In this document: positions 1 to 9,756 of the stretch, in pieces
Layout: every line of letters begins with the position of its first letter
How positions within the stretch are numbered: position 1 is the first letter of the stretch
NCBI RefSeq assembly: GCF_019645835.1
Contig: NZ_CP080998.1
Coordinates: 806,001 to 870,000, forward strand
Source of the DNA: Mycolicibacterium holsaticum DSM 44478 = JCM 12374
GTDB lineage: Bacteria; Actinomycetota; Actinomycetes; Mycobacteriales; Mycobacteriaceae
Reading direction: 5' to 3'
Length of the DNA stretch: 64,000 nt
Position numbers and translations under genes: made by a program
The notes under the pieces: generated by a model
What the model saw: the letters and a program-made list of their open reading frames with translations, nothing else
Told to the model about the DNA's origin: nothing
Database searches by the model: none

Positions 1-203
1 CCGGGCGCGGCGAAGAACCGGAAGTCACCGGTGGCCGAGGCGACGACCTCGGCGGTGAACTCCTCGGAGGAGTCCAGCAGACGCACGAACGCGCCGCCGA
101 CCACCTGACCCGCGCCGTCCACGACGCGGCCGGTGATCACCGTTTCCTTCTCCAGGTCAACGCTGGCGGGCAACGTCAAACCTTGCTTCGGTGCAGAGCA
201 CAT
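1..203 (-). CDS. sseC: SseC-like DUF1416 protein (C-terminus cut by window edge)
   Basis: Reading leftward from ATG at 203 gives MCSAPKQGLTLPASVDLEKE and continues in frame to base 1, so only the first 67 residues are present. The start matches the small DUF1416 (SseC) proteins that follow cysA in mycobacteria. These are associated with sulfur metabolism but have no settled reaction. The segment with VDGAGQVVGGAFVRLLDSS and a later GDFRFFA is a beta-sandwich, carboxypeptidase-regulatory-like pattern. The start codon follows the cysA stop after a single base, so the two genes are surely co-transcribed and probably translationally coupled. The missing C-terminus is a window artefact, not a truncation. 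Confidence 0.9.
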   Translation of the reverse strand, partial: MCSAPKQGLTLPASVDLEKETVITGRVVDGAGQVVGGAFVRLLDSSEEFTAEVVASATGDFRFFAAP

Positions 204-204
204 A

Positions 205-1038
205 TCAACTTCCCAACTCGATCGGGGCCCCCACCAGGGAGCCGTATTCCGTCCAACTGCCGTCGTAGTTCTTCACGTTGCGGTGTCCGAGGAGTTCCTG
301 CAGCACGAACCAGGTGTGCGACGAGCGCTCACCGATCCGGCAGTAGGCGATGGTCTCCTTCTCGCCGTCGAGGCCGGCTGCGGCGTACAGCTTGGCCAGG
401 TCCTCGTCCGACTTGAACGTGCCGTCGTCGTTGGCGGCCTTGCTCCACGGCACGTTGATTGCACTCGGGATGTGCCCCGGCCGTTGGCTCTGTTCCTGCG
501 GCAGGTGCGCCGGGGCCAGGATCTTGCCCGAGAACTCGTCGGGGGAGCGCACGTCGACGAGGTTCTTGGTGCCGATCGCGGCGATGACCTCGTCGCGGAA
601 CGCGCGGATGCTGTTGTCGGGGGCCTTGGCCGTGTAGCTGGTCGACGGCCGGTTCGGCGCATCCTTGACGAGCGGACGGCCGTCGAGCTCCCACTTCTTG
701 CGGCCGCCGTCGAGCAGTTTGACGTCCTCGTGGCCGTACAGCTTGAAGTACCAGTACGCGTAGGCGGCGAACCAGTTGTTGTTGCCGCCGTAGAGGACCA
801 CGGTGTCGTCGTTGGCGATGCCGCGGTCGCTGAGCAGCTTGGAGAACTGCTGGGCGTCGACGAAGTCGCGGCGCACCTGGTCCTGCAGATCGGTCTTCCA
901 GTCCAGCCGGACAGCGCCCTCGATGTGGCCGTCGTCGTAGGCGCTGGTGTCCTCGTCGACCTCGACCAACACGATGTTCGGTGTGTTCAGATTGCTCTGC
1001 ACCCAGTCTGCGGTGACCAGGACGTCGGAGCGTGCCAT
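205..1038 (-). CDS. cysA: Thiosulfate sulfurtransferase (rhodanese) CysA
   Basis: The 277-residue protein has two rhodanese domains (about 1-125 and 150-277). The active-site loop YCRIGERSS puts the persulfide-forming Cys at residue 233. The CRxGxR loop is typical of thiosulfate sulfurtransferases rather than mercaptopyruvate enzymes. It transfers sulfane sulfur from thiosulfate to a thiophilic acceptor in the cytosol. An AAGGA Shine-Dalgarno lies about 8 nt before ATG 1038. It lies between the DUF4395 gene and sseC in a leftward operon headed by the polycysteine upstream ORF at 1644-1760, so its expression is expected to rise when cysteine is scarce. It is the CysA2/CysA3 equivalent of M. 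tuberculosis. Confidence 0.95.
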   Translation of the reverse strand: MARSDVLVTADWVQSNLNTPNIVLVEVDEDTSAYDDGHIEGAVRLDWKTDLQDQVRRDFVDAQQFSKLLSDRGIANDDTVVLYGGNNNWFAAYAYWYFKLYGHEDVKLLDGGRKKWELDGRPLVKDAPNRPSTSYTAKAPDNSIRAFRDEVIAAIGTKNLVDVRSPDEFSGKILAPAHLPQEQSQRPGHIPSAINVPWSKAANDDGTFKSDEDLAKLYAAAGLDGEKETIAYCRIGERSSHTWFVLQELLGHRNVKNYDGSWTEYGSLVGAPIELGS

Positions 1039-1074
1039 GTATGAAATCCTTTCGGTTGCTTGGGCTTTGGACCC

Positions 1075-1551
1075 TTACACGGGTGAGGGAACGCGCGGGT
1101 TCCTACGGACCCGTGCGACGAGCGGATAGAGCTGACAGCCCAGGCAGATGCCGAAGGCCGCGTTGAGTAACGCCGCCACCAGCGCCAGGCCGGTGGCGAT
1201 CAGGCCCAGCGCGGAGAGCCCGGTGGCGAACCCGACGGCGCCGGCCGCCGCGAACACCAGCCCGACCAGTTGCGCGAACTTCAGCGGCGGTACCGGTTCG
1301 CGCTCGGTGACCGGGCTCAGCCGCGGCGCGATCAGGCGTGCGAACACCCGACCGTAGGGGTGACGGCGCGGGCCGAACGCCGCGCCCACGGCGAACACCA
1401 CGGCCTGCACGCCGAGCACCACCGCGGCGCCGAGCTGGCTGACCGTCGACACCAGCAGCGCGATCACCAGGACGGCGGTGGTCACCCATGCGGTGAACCT
1501 GGGTCCGCGCACGTCCACCTGGGTGACGGCGGGGCGGGTGTCGGTCGACAT
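1075..1551 (-). CDS. DUF4395 membrane protein with CxxC motif
   Basis: A protein of 158 residues starting MSTDTRPAVTQVDVRGPRF. An in-frame extension to 1596 exists, but GGAG sits just before ATG 1551, so this start is preferred. There are four hydrophobic segments, roughly at residues 22-38, 42-58, 94-112 and 115-135. A CLGCQLY motif near the C-terminus gives a CxxC pair close to the membrane face. DUF4395 proteins often sit beside thioredoxins and rhodaneses, and a role in sulfur or thiol handling is inferred from that context. It is the first full-size gene after the polycysteine upstream ORF and precedes cysA by 36 bases. Confidence 0.85.
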   Translation of the reverse strand: MSTDTRPAVTQVDVRGPRFTAWVTTAVLVIALLVSTVSQLGAAVVLGVQAVVFAVGAAFGPRRHPYGRVFARLIAPRLSPVTEREPVPPLKFAQLVGLVFAAAGAVGFATGLSALGLIATGLALVAALLNAAFGICLGCQLYPLVARVRRNPRVPSPV

Positions 1552-1631
1552 CGAGTCACACTCCTGTTGCGGTTGGGCCGGGCTGATTGCGAGCAAGCCG
1601 AAACGGCTGCCCCGAGCGAGCGCGCTAGATC

Positions 1632-1643
1632 GCGCAGCTGCGC
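1632..1643. repeat. 12-bp perfect palindrome just after the polycysteine uORF
   Basis: GCGCAGCTGCGC begins at the base next to the uORF stop codon on the minus strand. It lies in the 92-nt spacer before the DUF4395 start. It could form a short RNA stem that interacts with a ribosome stalled on the cysteine codons. There is no U tract, so it is not a classical intrinsic terminator. Confidence 0.45.
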
Positions 1644-1760
1644 TCAGCAGCTACAACAACAACAGCAAGAACCCGCGACGCGGCACAGATCGACTGCGCG
1701 GCGCTTGGTGAGCATCGGCTCACGGCGCATGGCGAGCTGAAGCTCGGTGCGGGCGGACAC
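1644..1760 (-). CDS. Leaderless polycysteine upstream ORF (cysteine-responsive attenuator)
   Basis: A 38-codon ORF begins with GTG at 1760 (MSARTELQLAMRREPML...) and ends GSCCCCCSC followed by TGA. The last seven codons before the stop include five consecutive Cys codons plus one more. GTG 1760 is placed exactly 7 nt after a TAAGCT -10 box, so the mRNA is predicted to start at the GTG itself. Leaderless polycysteine uORFs upstream of this same operon are described in M. smegmatis as attenuators: ribosomes stall when Cys-tRNA is low, which allows read-through into the downstream sulfur genes. Here the downstream genes are DUF4395, cysA and sseC. An internal ATG at 1730 is an alternative start. 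Confidence 0.88.
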   Translation of the reverse strand: MSARTELQLAMRREPMLTKRRAVDLCRVAGSCCCCCSC

Positions 1761-1767
1761 GCCGCAC

Positions 1768-1773
1768 AGCTTA
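1768..1773 (-). promoter_or_regulatory. -10 box of the leaderless uORF and sulfur operon
   Basis: Reads TAAGCT on the minus strand and fits the mycobacterial TANNNT consensus. It ends 7 nt before the GTG at 1760. No strong -35 is visible; TTGGCC is the closest, with a 19-bp spacer. Confidence 0.7.
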
Positions 1774-1789
1774 CCCAATGACACGGTGC

Positions 1790-2212
1790 TCAGGCCAACA
1801 GCGGTGTCAGCGCCGAACGGAGGTCTCGCGCTGTGGGCACCCCCGACGTCCGGTAGCGCGGCCGCCCGTCGGCGTCGAAGATGATCGTCGTCGGAAGCGA
1901 CAGCACCGAAAGCCGTTTGGCCGCTTCGGGATCGGCGTCCATGTCGATCTCGACGTGCGAAACCTGCGGCAGCTCCGCGCACACCTGCTCGACCACCCGT
2001 CGTACCCCCGCACACGGTCCGCACCACGGGGCGCTGAAGTGCAGCACCGTCGGCCCCGTTTCGGACAACCCGAGGCCGCTGGTATCGATGTTGGCGGCTT
2101 TCTCGCCCGCTTCGCGCAACTGCGTGCGCAACGCCAACAAGCGGCTGATCACATAGGCGATGCCGAAGGCGGCCACCAGCACGGTGACCACCAGCACCCA
2201 AGAAGAGCTCAT
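1790..2212 (-). CDS. thiX: Membrane-anchored thioredoxin-fold protein
   Basis: 140 residues. An N-terminal signal anchor (about residues 4-26, SSSWVLVVTVLVAAFGIAYV) is followed by a thioredoxin domain with the classical WCGPC redox centre at residues 63-67 and the cis-Pro loop SLPTTIIF. The catalytic domain should be extracytoplasmic and act as a thiol-disulfide exchanger. ATG 2212 overlaps the TGA of the upstream lmeA gene (ATGA), so the two are translationally coupled. The position matches the ThiX gene (Rv0816c) of M. tuberculosis. The polycysteine uORF is transcribed from just downstream, so this gene is in a separate unit from the cysA operon. Confidence 0.9.
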   Translation of the reverse strand: MSSSWVLVVTVLVAAFGIAYVISRLLALRTQLREAGEKAANIDTSGLGLSETGPTVLHFSAPWCGPCAGVRRVVEQVCAELPQVSHVEIDMDADPEAAKRLSVLSLPTTIIFDADGRPRYRTSGVPTARDLRSALTPLLA

Positions 2213-3012
2213 GACAATCTGAACTCGTCGAGCGCGATCGTTACTCCCTCGGCGATGCCCTCGATGATGATGTCGGAGCCCCGCGCACCCTCGGCCGTCG
2301 GCGCCAGCCCGAACGGCAGCTTCTGGCCCGGCACCCGGGTGGAGAACGCGGCCAGCACCGCGGCCAGCTTGTCGTCGGGAACCTCCTGGTCGGCGGTCCC
2401 CGGGCCGGTCAGCACGCCGGTGGCCGTCATCACCAACGTGGTCTGGTCGGGACCGGCGATCGCGAGATCCACCGCGATGCTCACTTTTTCGGAATACCCG
2501 GCCTGGTCGGGAGTTCCGGTGAACACCAGCCCCTCGTTGCTGGAAATACCCGATTCGGTGGTGCCGCCGGTGGAGTCGTTGCTTTCCCGGGTCGGAGCCT
2601 CGACCAGCAGGTCGGTGATGCCCATGAACCTGCCGATGTGCGTGGAGTCGATGATGATGCGGCTCTCGGCCTTGCCGACCGGCAGTTTGGCGTCCGGTCC
2701 GATCAGCCACGACGCCTCGGTGAGGTCGATGTCGTGCAGGGTCGCCTCCAGCGATGCCTTGCCGACGACGGGGTGATCGACGCTTGCCGCGCGGATCTCG
2801 ATCTCGTCGTAGCGCCGGTCGGCGGCCTGGGTGAGGAACGGGAACCCCAGAATCGCCGCGGACGGGTCGAAATGCAGGTCCGCGGCCGTGCGCACGCTTC
2901 TGGCCAGGCGGTATTCGGCGTAGATCGCGGCGCCGAAATCCACCCCGACCGCGCCGACGACGACGGCGGTCACGGTCGTCAGGACCCCGATCAGCAGCTT
3001 GCGCACCCGCAC
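2209..3012 (-). CDS. lmeA: LmeA family cell-envelope protein (DUF2993)
   Basis: 267 residues from GTG 3012 (VRVRKLLIGVLTTVTAVVVG), giving a short basic N-terminus and one hydrophobic signal or anchor segment. The rest is a DUF2993 phospholipid-binding domain with features such as GFPFLTQ and repeated polar beta strands. LmeA in M. smegmatis is a periplasmic-side envelope protein needed for lipomannan mannan elongation through the mannosyltransferase MptA. An extension to 3069 is open but would run into the shared intergenic promoter, so it was not chosen. It overlaps the thioredoxin gene by 4 bases, and glnR is divergent. Confidence 0.85.
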   Translation of the reverse strand: MRVRKLLIGVLTTVTAVVVGAVGVDFGAAIYAEYRLARSVRTAADLHFDPSAAILGFPFLTQAADRRYDEIEIRAASVDHPVVGKASLEATLHDIDLTEASWLIGPDAKLPVGKAESRIIIDSTHIGRFMGITDLLVEAPTRESNDSTGGTTESGISSNEGLVFTGTPDQAGYSEKVSIAVDLAIAGPDQTTLVMTATGVLTGPGTADQEVPDDKLAAVLAAFSTRVPGQKLPFGLAPTAEGARGSDIIIEGIAEGVTIALDEFRLS

Positions 3013-3074
3013 ATTCTGGCCCACCGCGGTCGATCGACCCGTTCGGCGCGGCCAATCAGCAGGTGGCACGCTAT

Positions 3075-3105
3075 CGTTAGGTGACTAACGGCCGGGTAAC
3101 GGCCA
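3075..3105. promoter_or_regulatory. Inverted and direct repeats in the lmeA-glnR divergent promoter
   Basis: CGTTAG-GTGA-CTAACG (3075-3090) is a perfect 6-bp inverted repeat. TAACGGCC occurs twice in direct orientation at 3086-3093 and 3098-3105. A minus-strand TAGCGT (-10-like) overlaps the left side. These could be operator sites for either divergent gene, including autoregulation by GlnR, but the GTnAC-type GlnR consensus is not clearly met. Confidence 0.4.
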
Positions 3106-3183
3106 CATGACAGGCATGAATCTGGGAAGTCACCAGCGACACCGTTGTCACGGCGTGGTCCCCAATGGCTGCTGGAGGGCCAG

Positions 3184-4868
<1,685 letters not shown>

Positions 4869-4880
4869 CTGGCCGCACCT

Positions 4881-4898
4881 GTTTACCGTCCGTTCACC
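4881..4898 (+). promoter_or_regulatory. PHO box (RegX3-type direct repeat) upstream of pstS
   Basis: GTTTACC-GTCC-GTTCACC: two 7-bp half-sites with 11-bp periodicity, the arrangement used by SenX3-RegX3 in mycobacteria and PhoP in Streptomyces. A candidate -10, TACGTT, lies at 4930-4935, placing the box at the expected activator position. Phosphate starvation induction of pstSCAB is inferred. Confidence 0.75.
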
Positions 4899-4973
4899 TT
4901 CCATCTGCGCGATATCCACCACGGCCGCATACGTTGCCGGAGGACTCAATGTCGTCGACCGAAAGTGGGATTC

Positions 4974-6101
4974 GTGAAGTTCGTGTACACCGGCGTGTCG
5001 CTGGGCAAAATTCTGTCGGCGACGGCGATCGCCGCGCTGACGCTGTCGGGGTGCGGCACCGACGACAACACCGGAACGCTGCAGCCCGGCACGACGGGCA
5101 CCGGCGGCGCGTCGGCGCAGTGCGACGGCAAGAACCAGATCACGGGCGAGGGCTCCACCGCACAGCAGAACGCCGTCGCGGTGTTCAACCAGGTGTGGGG
5201 TCAGATGTGCGCGGGCAAGAACATGTCCTACAACCCGACCGGGTCGGGCGCCGGGCGACAGCAGTTCATCGCGGGCCAGGTCGACTTCGCAGGCACCGAC
5301 TCCCCGCTGTCCGCAGAGCAGGTCCAGCCGGCCGCCCAGCGGTGCGGCGGAAACCCGGCCTGGCACCTGCCGCTGGTCTTCGGGCCGGTCGCGATGGCCT
5401 ACCACCTCGACGGCGTCGACAACCTGGTGCTCAATGCGGATCTGCTGGCCAAGATCTTCCAGGGGCAGATCACCAACTGGAACGATCCGGCGATCGCCGC
5501 GGTCAACGGCGCATCCACGCTGCCCGACGCCCCGATCACGCCGATCTACCGGTCGGATTCGTCGGGCACCACCGACAACTTCCAGAAGTATCTGACCGCC
5601 GCCGCGCCGCAGAGTTGGACCAAGGGGGCGGGCAGCGAGTTCCAGGGCGGCGCCGGGGAGGGCGCCCAGAAGTCCGCGGGCGTCGTGCAGGCCGTCCAGG
5701 CCACCCCGGGAGCGATCGGCTACGTGGAGAAGGGCTTCGCCCAACAGGCCGACCTACCGTTCGCGGCCATCGACAGCGGGGCGGGCGCGGTCGAATTGAC
5801 CGATGACACAACGGGTAAGGCGATCGACGCCGCCCAGTTCCTCTCGGAGGGCAACGACCTGGTGCTGGACCTGAACTCGCTGTACGGCACCAAGGAGCCC
5901 GGCGCCTACCCGCTGGTGCTCGCCACCTACAACGTCGTCTGCTCGGCCGGCTACGACGCCAGCACCTCGGCTGCGGTCAAGTCCTTCCTCACCGCGGCGG
6001 CATCCGAGCAGGGCCAGGCCGGTCTGCCCGCCGCAGGCTACGTTCCGCTGCCCGACCGGTTCAAGGAGCGGTTGCTGACCGCCGTGGGCGCAATACAGTA
6101 G
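4974..6101 (+). CDS. pstS: Phosphate-binding lipoprotein PstS
   Basis: 375 residues. The signal peptide ends in the lipobox LTLSGC, so the lipidated Cys is residue 27. The mature part is a type II periplasmic phosphate-binding protein. Phosphate ligand loops are recognisable in [21 protein letters not shown] and [11 protein letters not shown]. It delivers phosphate to the PstCA-PstB importer at the outer face of the membrane. GTG 4974 (VKFVYTG) was preferred over GTG 4965 because it gives the usual signal-peptide length; neither has a strong Shine-Dalgarno. It is first in the pst operon. Confidence 0.95.
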   Translation: MKFVYTGVSLGKILSATAIAALTLSGCGTDDNTGTLQPGTTGTGGASAQCDGKNQITGEGSTAQQNAVAVFNQVWGQMCAGKNMSYNPTGSGAGRQQFIAGQVDFAGTDSPLSAEQVQPAAQRCGGNPAWHLPLVFGPVAMAYHLDGVDNLVLNADLLAKIFQGQITNWNDPAIAAVNGASTLPDAPITPIYRSDSSGTTDNFQKYLTAAAPQSWTKGAGSEFQGGAGEGAQKSAGVVQAVQATPGAIGYVEKGFAQQADLPFAAIDSGAGAVELTDDTTGKAIDAAQFLSEGNDLVLDLNSLYGTKEPGAYPLVLATYNVVCSAGYDASTSAAVKSFLTAAASEQGQAGLPAAGYVPLPDRFKERLLTAVGAIQ

Positions 6102-6132
6102 TCGGGCTGCGACCGATACTGGAGCGGCGAGG

Positions 6133-7191
6133 ATGGACACCAAATCGATGAGTGATGGGGTCGATGTGACAACGCCGAATCCGTCGGACGCAGGTTCCGG
6201 CGAGGCGATGGCTCAACCGTTCGGCGAACCGCAACCCATCTCCATCGATCCGTCGCGCAATGCGAAGGTGCGGCTGGGGGACCGGGTGTTCCGCGGGCTT
6301 GCCGAGGGCGCCGGGGGCTTCATCGTCGTGCTCATCGCGGCGATCGGGTTCTTCCTGCTGTGGCGCGCGATACCGGCGCTGGCCCGCAACGAGGAGAACT
6401 TCTTCCTCTACGGCGGCAACTGGATCACCACCGACACGTCGGCCATGCACTTCGGCGTGCTGGACCTGCTGCAGGTGACCGTGTTCGTGTCGGTGTTCGC
6501 GCTGGTGCTGGCGATGCCCGTGGCCCTGGGGATCGCGATCTTCTTGACGCAATATTCGCCGCGGCGGGTGGCCGGTCCGCTGGCCTACATGGTGGACCTG
6601 CTGGCCGCGGTACCGTCGATCATCTACGGCGTCTGGGGCCTGTACGTGCTGGCGCCGGTGATCGCGCCGGTCGCGAAGTGGCTCAACACCAACCTCGGCT
6701 GGCTGTTCTTGTTCAAGACCGGTACGGCCTCGGTGGTCGGCGGCGGGACGATCTTCACGGCGGGCATCGTGCTCGCGGTGATGATCCTGCCCATCATCAC
6801 CGCGGTCACCCGCGAGGTGTTCGTCCAGACACCGCGCGGCCAGATCGAGGCCGCGCTGGCGCTCGGCGCCACCCGCTGGGAGGTGGTGCGCACCACGGTG
6901 CTGCCGTTCGGCATGTCGGGCTACATCAGCGGGGGCATGCTCGGGCTGGGTCGGGCGCTGGGTGAGACGATCGCGCTGCTGATCATCCTGCGCGGCACCC
7001 AGCAGGCGTTCGGCTGGTCACTGTTCGACGGCGGTTTCACCTTCGCCAGCCTGATCGCCTCCGCCGCTTCGGAATTCAACGACCAGTTCAAGGCCGGCGC
7101 CTACATCTCCGCCGGTTTGGTCCTGTTCGTGCTGACGTTCGTGGTGAACTCGCTGGCCCGCGCTGCGGTCGCAGGAAAAGGTGCCAAATGA
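6133..7191 (+). CDS. pstC: Phosphate ABC transporter permease PstC
   Basis: 352 residues. A cytosolic N-terminal extension of about 55 residues precedes six transmembrane helices. The BPD_transp_1 EAA loop is [20 protein letters not shown], followed by [13 protein letters not shown], which is typical of phosphate permeases. It pairs with PstA to form the membrane pore. The stop overlaps the pstA ATG (ATGA at 7188). The start could also be the downstream ATG at 6148. Confidence 0.95.
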   Translation: MDTKSMSDGVDVTTPNPSDAGSGEAMAQPFGEPQPISIDPSRNAKVRLGDRVFRGLAEGAGGFIVVLIAAIGFFLLWRAIPALARNEENFFLYGGNWITTDTSAMHFGVLDLLQVTVFVSVFALVLAMPVALGIAIFLTQYSPRRVAGPLAYMVDLLAAVPSIIYGVWGLYVLAPVIAPVAKWLNTNLGWLFLFKTGTASVVGGGTIFTAGIVLAVMILPIITAVTREVFVQTPRGQIEAALALGATRWEVVRTTVLPFGMSGYISGGMLGLGRALGETIALLIILRGTQQAFGWSLFDGGFTFASLIASAASEFNDQFKAGAYISAGLVLFVLTFVVNSLARAAVAGKGAK

Positions 7192-8114
7192 CAGCCCAAC
7201 CGACCATGACGTTCGATCGGCCGGTCAAAGCCACCACGTTCCAGGGTGTGAGCCTGCGCCGGAAAGTCACCAACCACTTTGCGACGGTGTTGGTCACGCT
7301 GTCGGTGGTGGTCGCGCTGATCCCGCTGCTGTGGGTGCTCTACTCGGTGGTCGTCAAGGGTTTCGGCGTCATCACCGACACCGCGTGGTGGTGGCATTCG
7401 CAGGCCGGCATGACGGCCTTCATGGCCGGCGGCGGCGCGTACCACGCGATCGTGGGCACCCTGCTGCAGGGCCTGGTGTGTGCGGTGATCTCGATCCCGA
7501 TCGGTATCTTCGTCGCCATCTATCTGGTCGAGTACGGCGGCGGCACGCGAATGGGCAAGCTCACCACGTTCATGGTCGACATCCTCACCGGCGTCCCGTC
7601 GATCGTGGCGGCCCTGTTCATCTACGCGCTGTGGGTCGCCACGCTCGGATTCGAGCGGTCGGGCCTCGCAGTTTCGCTTTCCCTTGTGCTGCTGATGATT
7701 CCGGTCATCGTGCGCGCCACCGAGGAGATGTTGCGCATCGTGCCGATGGACCTTCGGGAGGCCAGCTACGCGTTGGGTGTGCCGAAGTGGAAAACCATTG
7801 TGCGCATTGTCGTTCCGACGGCGTTGTCAGGCATCGTCACCGGCATCATGCTGGCGCTGGCGCGGGTGATGGGCGAGACCGCGCCGCTGCTGATCCTCGT
7901 CGGCTACAGCCAGGCCATCAACTTCGACATGTTCAGCGGCTTCATGGGGTCGTTGCCGGGCATGATGTACGACCAGACGTCGGCGGGAGCAGGCGCGAAC
8001 CCGGTGCCCACCGACCGGCTCTGGGGTGCCGCCCTGACGCTGATCCTGTTGATCGCCGTCCTCAACGTGGGAGCGCGGCTGCTGGCAAAGCTGTTCGCGC
8101 CCAAGAAGGTTTAG
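7188..8114 (+). CDS. pstA: Phosphate ABC transporter permease PstA
   Basis: 308 residues with six predicted membrane helices. The EAA loop is [21 protein letters not shown], followed by [15 protein letters not shown]. It is the partner of PstC, overlaps it by 4 bases and sits 9 bases before pstB. No defects were seen. Confidence 0.95.
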   Translation: MTAQPTMTFDRPVKATTFQGVSLRRKVTNHFATVLVTLSVVVALIPLLWVLYSVVVKGFGVITDTAWWWHSQAGMTAFMAGGGAYHAIVGTLLQGLVCAVISIPIGIFVAIYLVEYGGGTRMGKLTTFMVDILTGVPSIVAALFIYALWVATLGFERSGLAVSLSLVLLMIPVIVRATEEMLRIVPMDLREASYALGVPKWKTIVRIVVPTALSGIVTGIMLALARVMGETAPLLILVGYSQAINFDMFSGFMGSLPGMMYDQTSAGAGANPVPTDRLWGAALTLILLIAVLNVGARLLAKLFAPKKV

Positions 8115-8123
8115 GAGCTTTTC

Positions 8124-8900
8124 ATGGCCAAGCGGTTGGACCTCAAAGACGTCAACATCTACTACGGCGCCTTCCACGCCGTCGCCGACGTGTCGCTGGC
8201 CGTGCCGCCGCGTAACGTGACGGCCTTCATCGGCCCGTCTGGCTGTGGCAAGTCCACGGTGCTGCGCACGCTGAACCGGATGCACGAGGTGATCCCCGGT
8301 GCCCGCGTCGAGGGCTCGGTGCTGCTCGACGGTGAGGACATCTACGGTGCAGGTATCGATCCGGTCGGGGTGCGCAAGACCATCGGCATGGTGTTCCAGC
8401 GGCCGAACCCGTTTCCCACCATGTCGATTCGTGACAACGTGGTGGCAGGACTCAAGCTGCAGGGCGTGCGCAACAAGAAGACGCTCGACGAGGTCGCCGA
8501 ACGTTCGCTGCGGGGCGCGAACCTGTGGACCGAGGTGAAGGACCGGCTCGACAAGCCCGGCGGTGGGCTGTCGGGTGGTCAGCAGCAGCGGCTGTGCATC
8601 GCGCGTGCCATCGCCGTGCAACCCGACGTGCTGCTGATGGACGAACCGTGCTCGGCGCTGGATCCGATCTCCACGCTGGCGATCGAGGAGTTGATCGCCA
8701 CGCTGAAGCAGGAATTCACCATCGTCATCGTCACGCACAACATGCAGCAGGCCGCCCGGGTGAGCGATCAGACCGCGTTCTTCAACCTCGAGGCCACCGG
8801 TAAACCGGGCCGGCTCATCGAGATCGACGACACCGAGAAAATCTTCTCCAACCCGAGCAAGAAGGCCACCGAGGACTACATCTCCGGGCGGTTCGGGTAA
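8124..8900 (+). CDS. pstB: Phosphate ABC transporter ATPase PstB (PhoT)
   Basis: 258 residues with Walker [10 protein letters not shown] (37-45), signature LSGGQQQR (149-156), Walker B LLMDEP (170-175) and the switch His in VTHNMQQ. The length and the [12 protein letters not shown] segment are typical of PstB. It energises phosphate uptake on the cytosolic face. AGGAG precedes ATG 8124 by 6 nt. It is the last gene of the pst operon and converges on phoU across a strong stem-loop. Confidence 0.96.
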   Translation: MAKRLDLKDVNIYYGAFHAVADVSLAVPPRNVTAFIGPSGCGKSTVLRTLNRMHEVIPGARVEGSVLLDGEDIYGAGIDPVGVRKTIGMVFQRPNPFPTMSIRDNVVAGLKLQGVRNKKTLDEVAERSLRGANLWTEVKDRLDKPGGGLSGGQQQRLCIARAIAVQPDVLLMDEPCSALDPISTLAIEELIATLKQEFTIVIVTHNMQQAARVSDQTAFFNLEATGKPGRLIEIDDTEKIFSNPSKKATEDYISGRFG

Positions 8901-8927
8901 ACCGCGCAATTTCGCCGTCTTCGCGAC

Positions 8928-8976
8928 TGTGCGATTTCATCCGCAACACGCCGCGCACGGCGGATGAAACCGCACA
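8928..8976. terminator. Bidirectional stem-loop between pstB and phoU
   Basis: Arms 8928-8944 (TGTGCGATTTCATCCGC) and 8960-8976 (GCGGATGAAACCGCACA) pair over 17 positions with one mismatch and a 15-nt loop. It sits between convergent stop codons. No long T run follows, as is usual for mycobacterial terminators. Confidence 0.7.
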
Positions 8977-8995
8977 CTCGGAGCGGTACTTCGGC

Positions 8996-9664
8996 TCAGC
9001 GGGACGCCGGAAGGCCTTCCTCGTCAGGGTGTTTGCCGGTGACCTGGAAGATGACCCGGCGGGCCACCTCGACCGCGTGGTCGGCGAAGCGCTCGTAGAA
9101 CCGGCCGAGTAGCGTCACGTCGACAGCGGCGGCCACACCGTGCTTCCACTCACGATCCATCAGCACCGTGAACAGATGCCGGTGCAGATCGTCCATCGCA
9201 TCGTCTTCTTCTTGGATCCTGGCGGCTTTCTCCGGATCGCGGGTGATCAGCACCTCCTGGGCGCTGTTGCCCAATTCGACTGCGACGCGGCCCATCTCGG
9301 CGAAATAGCCGTTGACCTCTTCGGGCAGCGCGTGCTGGGGGTGGCGGCGGCGCGCGATCTTGGCCACGTGCAGGGCCAGCGCCCCCATCCGGTCGACGTC
9401 GGCGACGATCTGGATGGAGCCGACGATGGCCCGCAGATCACCCGCGACCGGCGCCTGCAACGCCAGCAGCACGAACGCCGCTTCTTCTGCGCGCGCGCTC
9501 ATCGCGGCGATCTGCTCGTGGTCGGTGATCACCTGTTCGGCCAGCACCAGATCGGCCTGCAGCAGGGCCTGGGTCGCGCGTTCCATCGCAGCGCCTGCCA
9601 GCCCGCATATTTCGCCGAGTAGCGCCGTCAAGTCTTCGAGTTGCTCGTGGTACGCGGTACGCAT
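8996..9664 (-). CDS. phoU: PhoU-family phosphate signalling regulator (PhoY2-like)
   Basis: 222 residues: two three-helix PhoU bundles (about 10-105 and 110-210) with the metal-binding acidic patterns [10 protein letters not shown] and [17 protein letters not shown]. PhoU proteins repress the phosphate regulon by linking Pst transporter status to the SenX3 kinase. It faces pstB tail to tail. Its own upstream region carries a PHO-box pair (9710-9727), which suggests feedback by RegX3. Confidence 0.93.
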   Translation of the reverse strand: MRTAYHEQLEDLTALLGEICGLAGAAMERATQALLQADLVLAEQVITDHEQIAAMSARAEEAAFVLLALQAPVAGDLRAIVGSIQIVADVDRMGALALHVAKIARRRHPQHALPEEVNGYFAEMGRVAVELGNSAQEVLITRDPEKAARIQEEDDAMDDLHRHLFTVLMDREWKHGVAAAVDVTLLGRFYERFADHAVEVARRVIFQVTGKHPDEEGLPASR

Positions 9665-9709
9665 GCGGCCAGCCTACGGTCTCTTCACCCCCGGCGTCAC
9701 GACGCGAGC

Positions 9710-9727
9710 GGTGAACGCCAGGTGAAT
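9710..9727 (-). promoter_or_regulatory. PHO box upstream of phoU
   Basis: On the minus strand the sequence is ATTCACC-TGGC-GTTCACC: two half-sites with the same 11-bp spacing as upstream of pstS. It ends 46 bases before the phoU start codon. RegX3 control of phoU is inferred. Confidence 0.65.
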
Positions 9728-9737
9728 CCCACCTGGC
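9717..9737. terminator. Stem-loop downstream of the LCP gene
   Basis: GCCAGGTG-AATCC-CACCTGGC: a perfect 8-bp stem with a 5-nt loop, 20 bases after the LCP stop on the minus strand. It overlaps the PHO box of phoU, so it may act as a terminator, part of an operator, or both. Confidence 0.45.
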
Positions 9738-9756
9738 AAAACGCTGTCGGGTGCGA

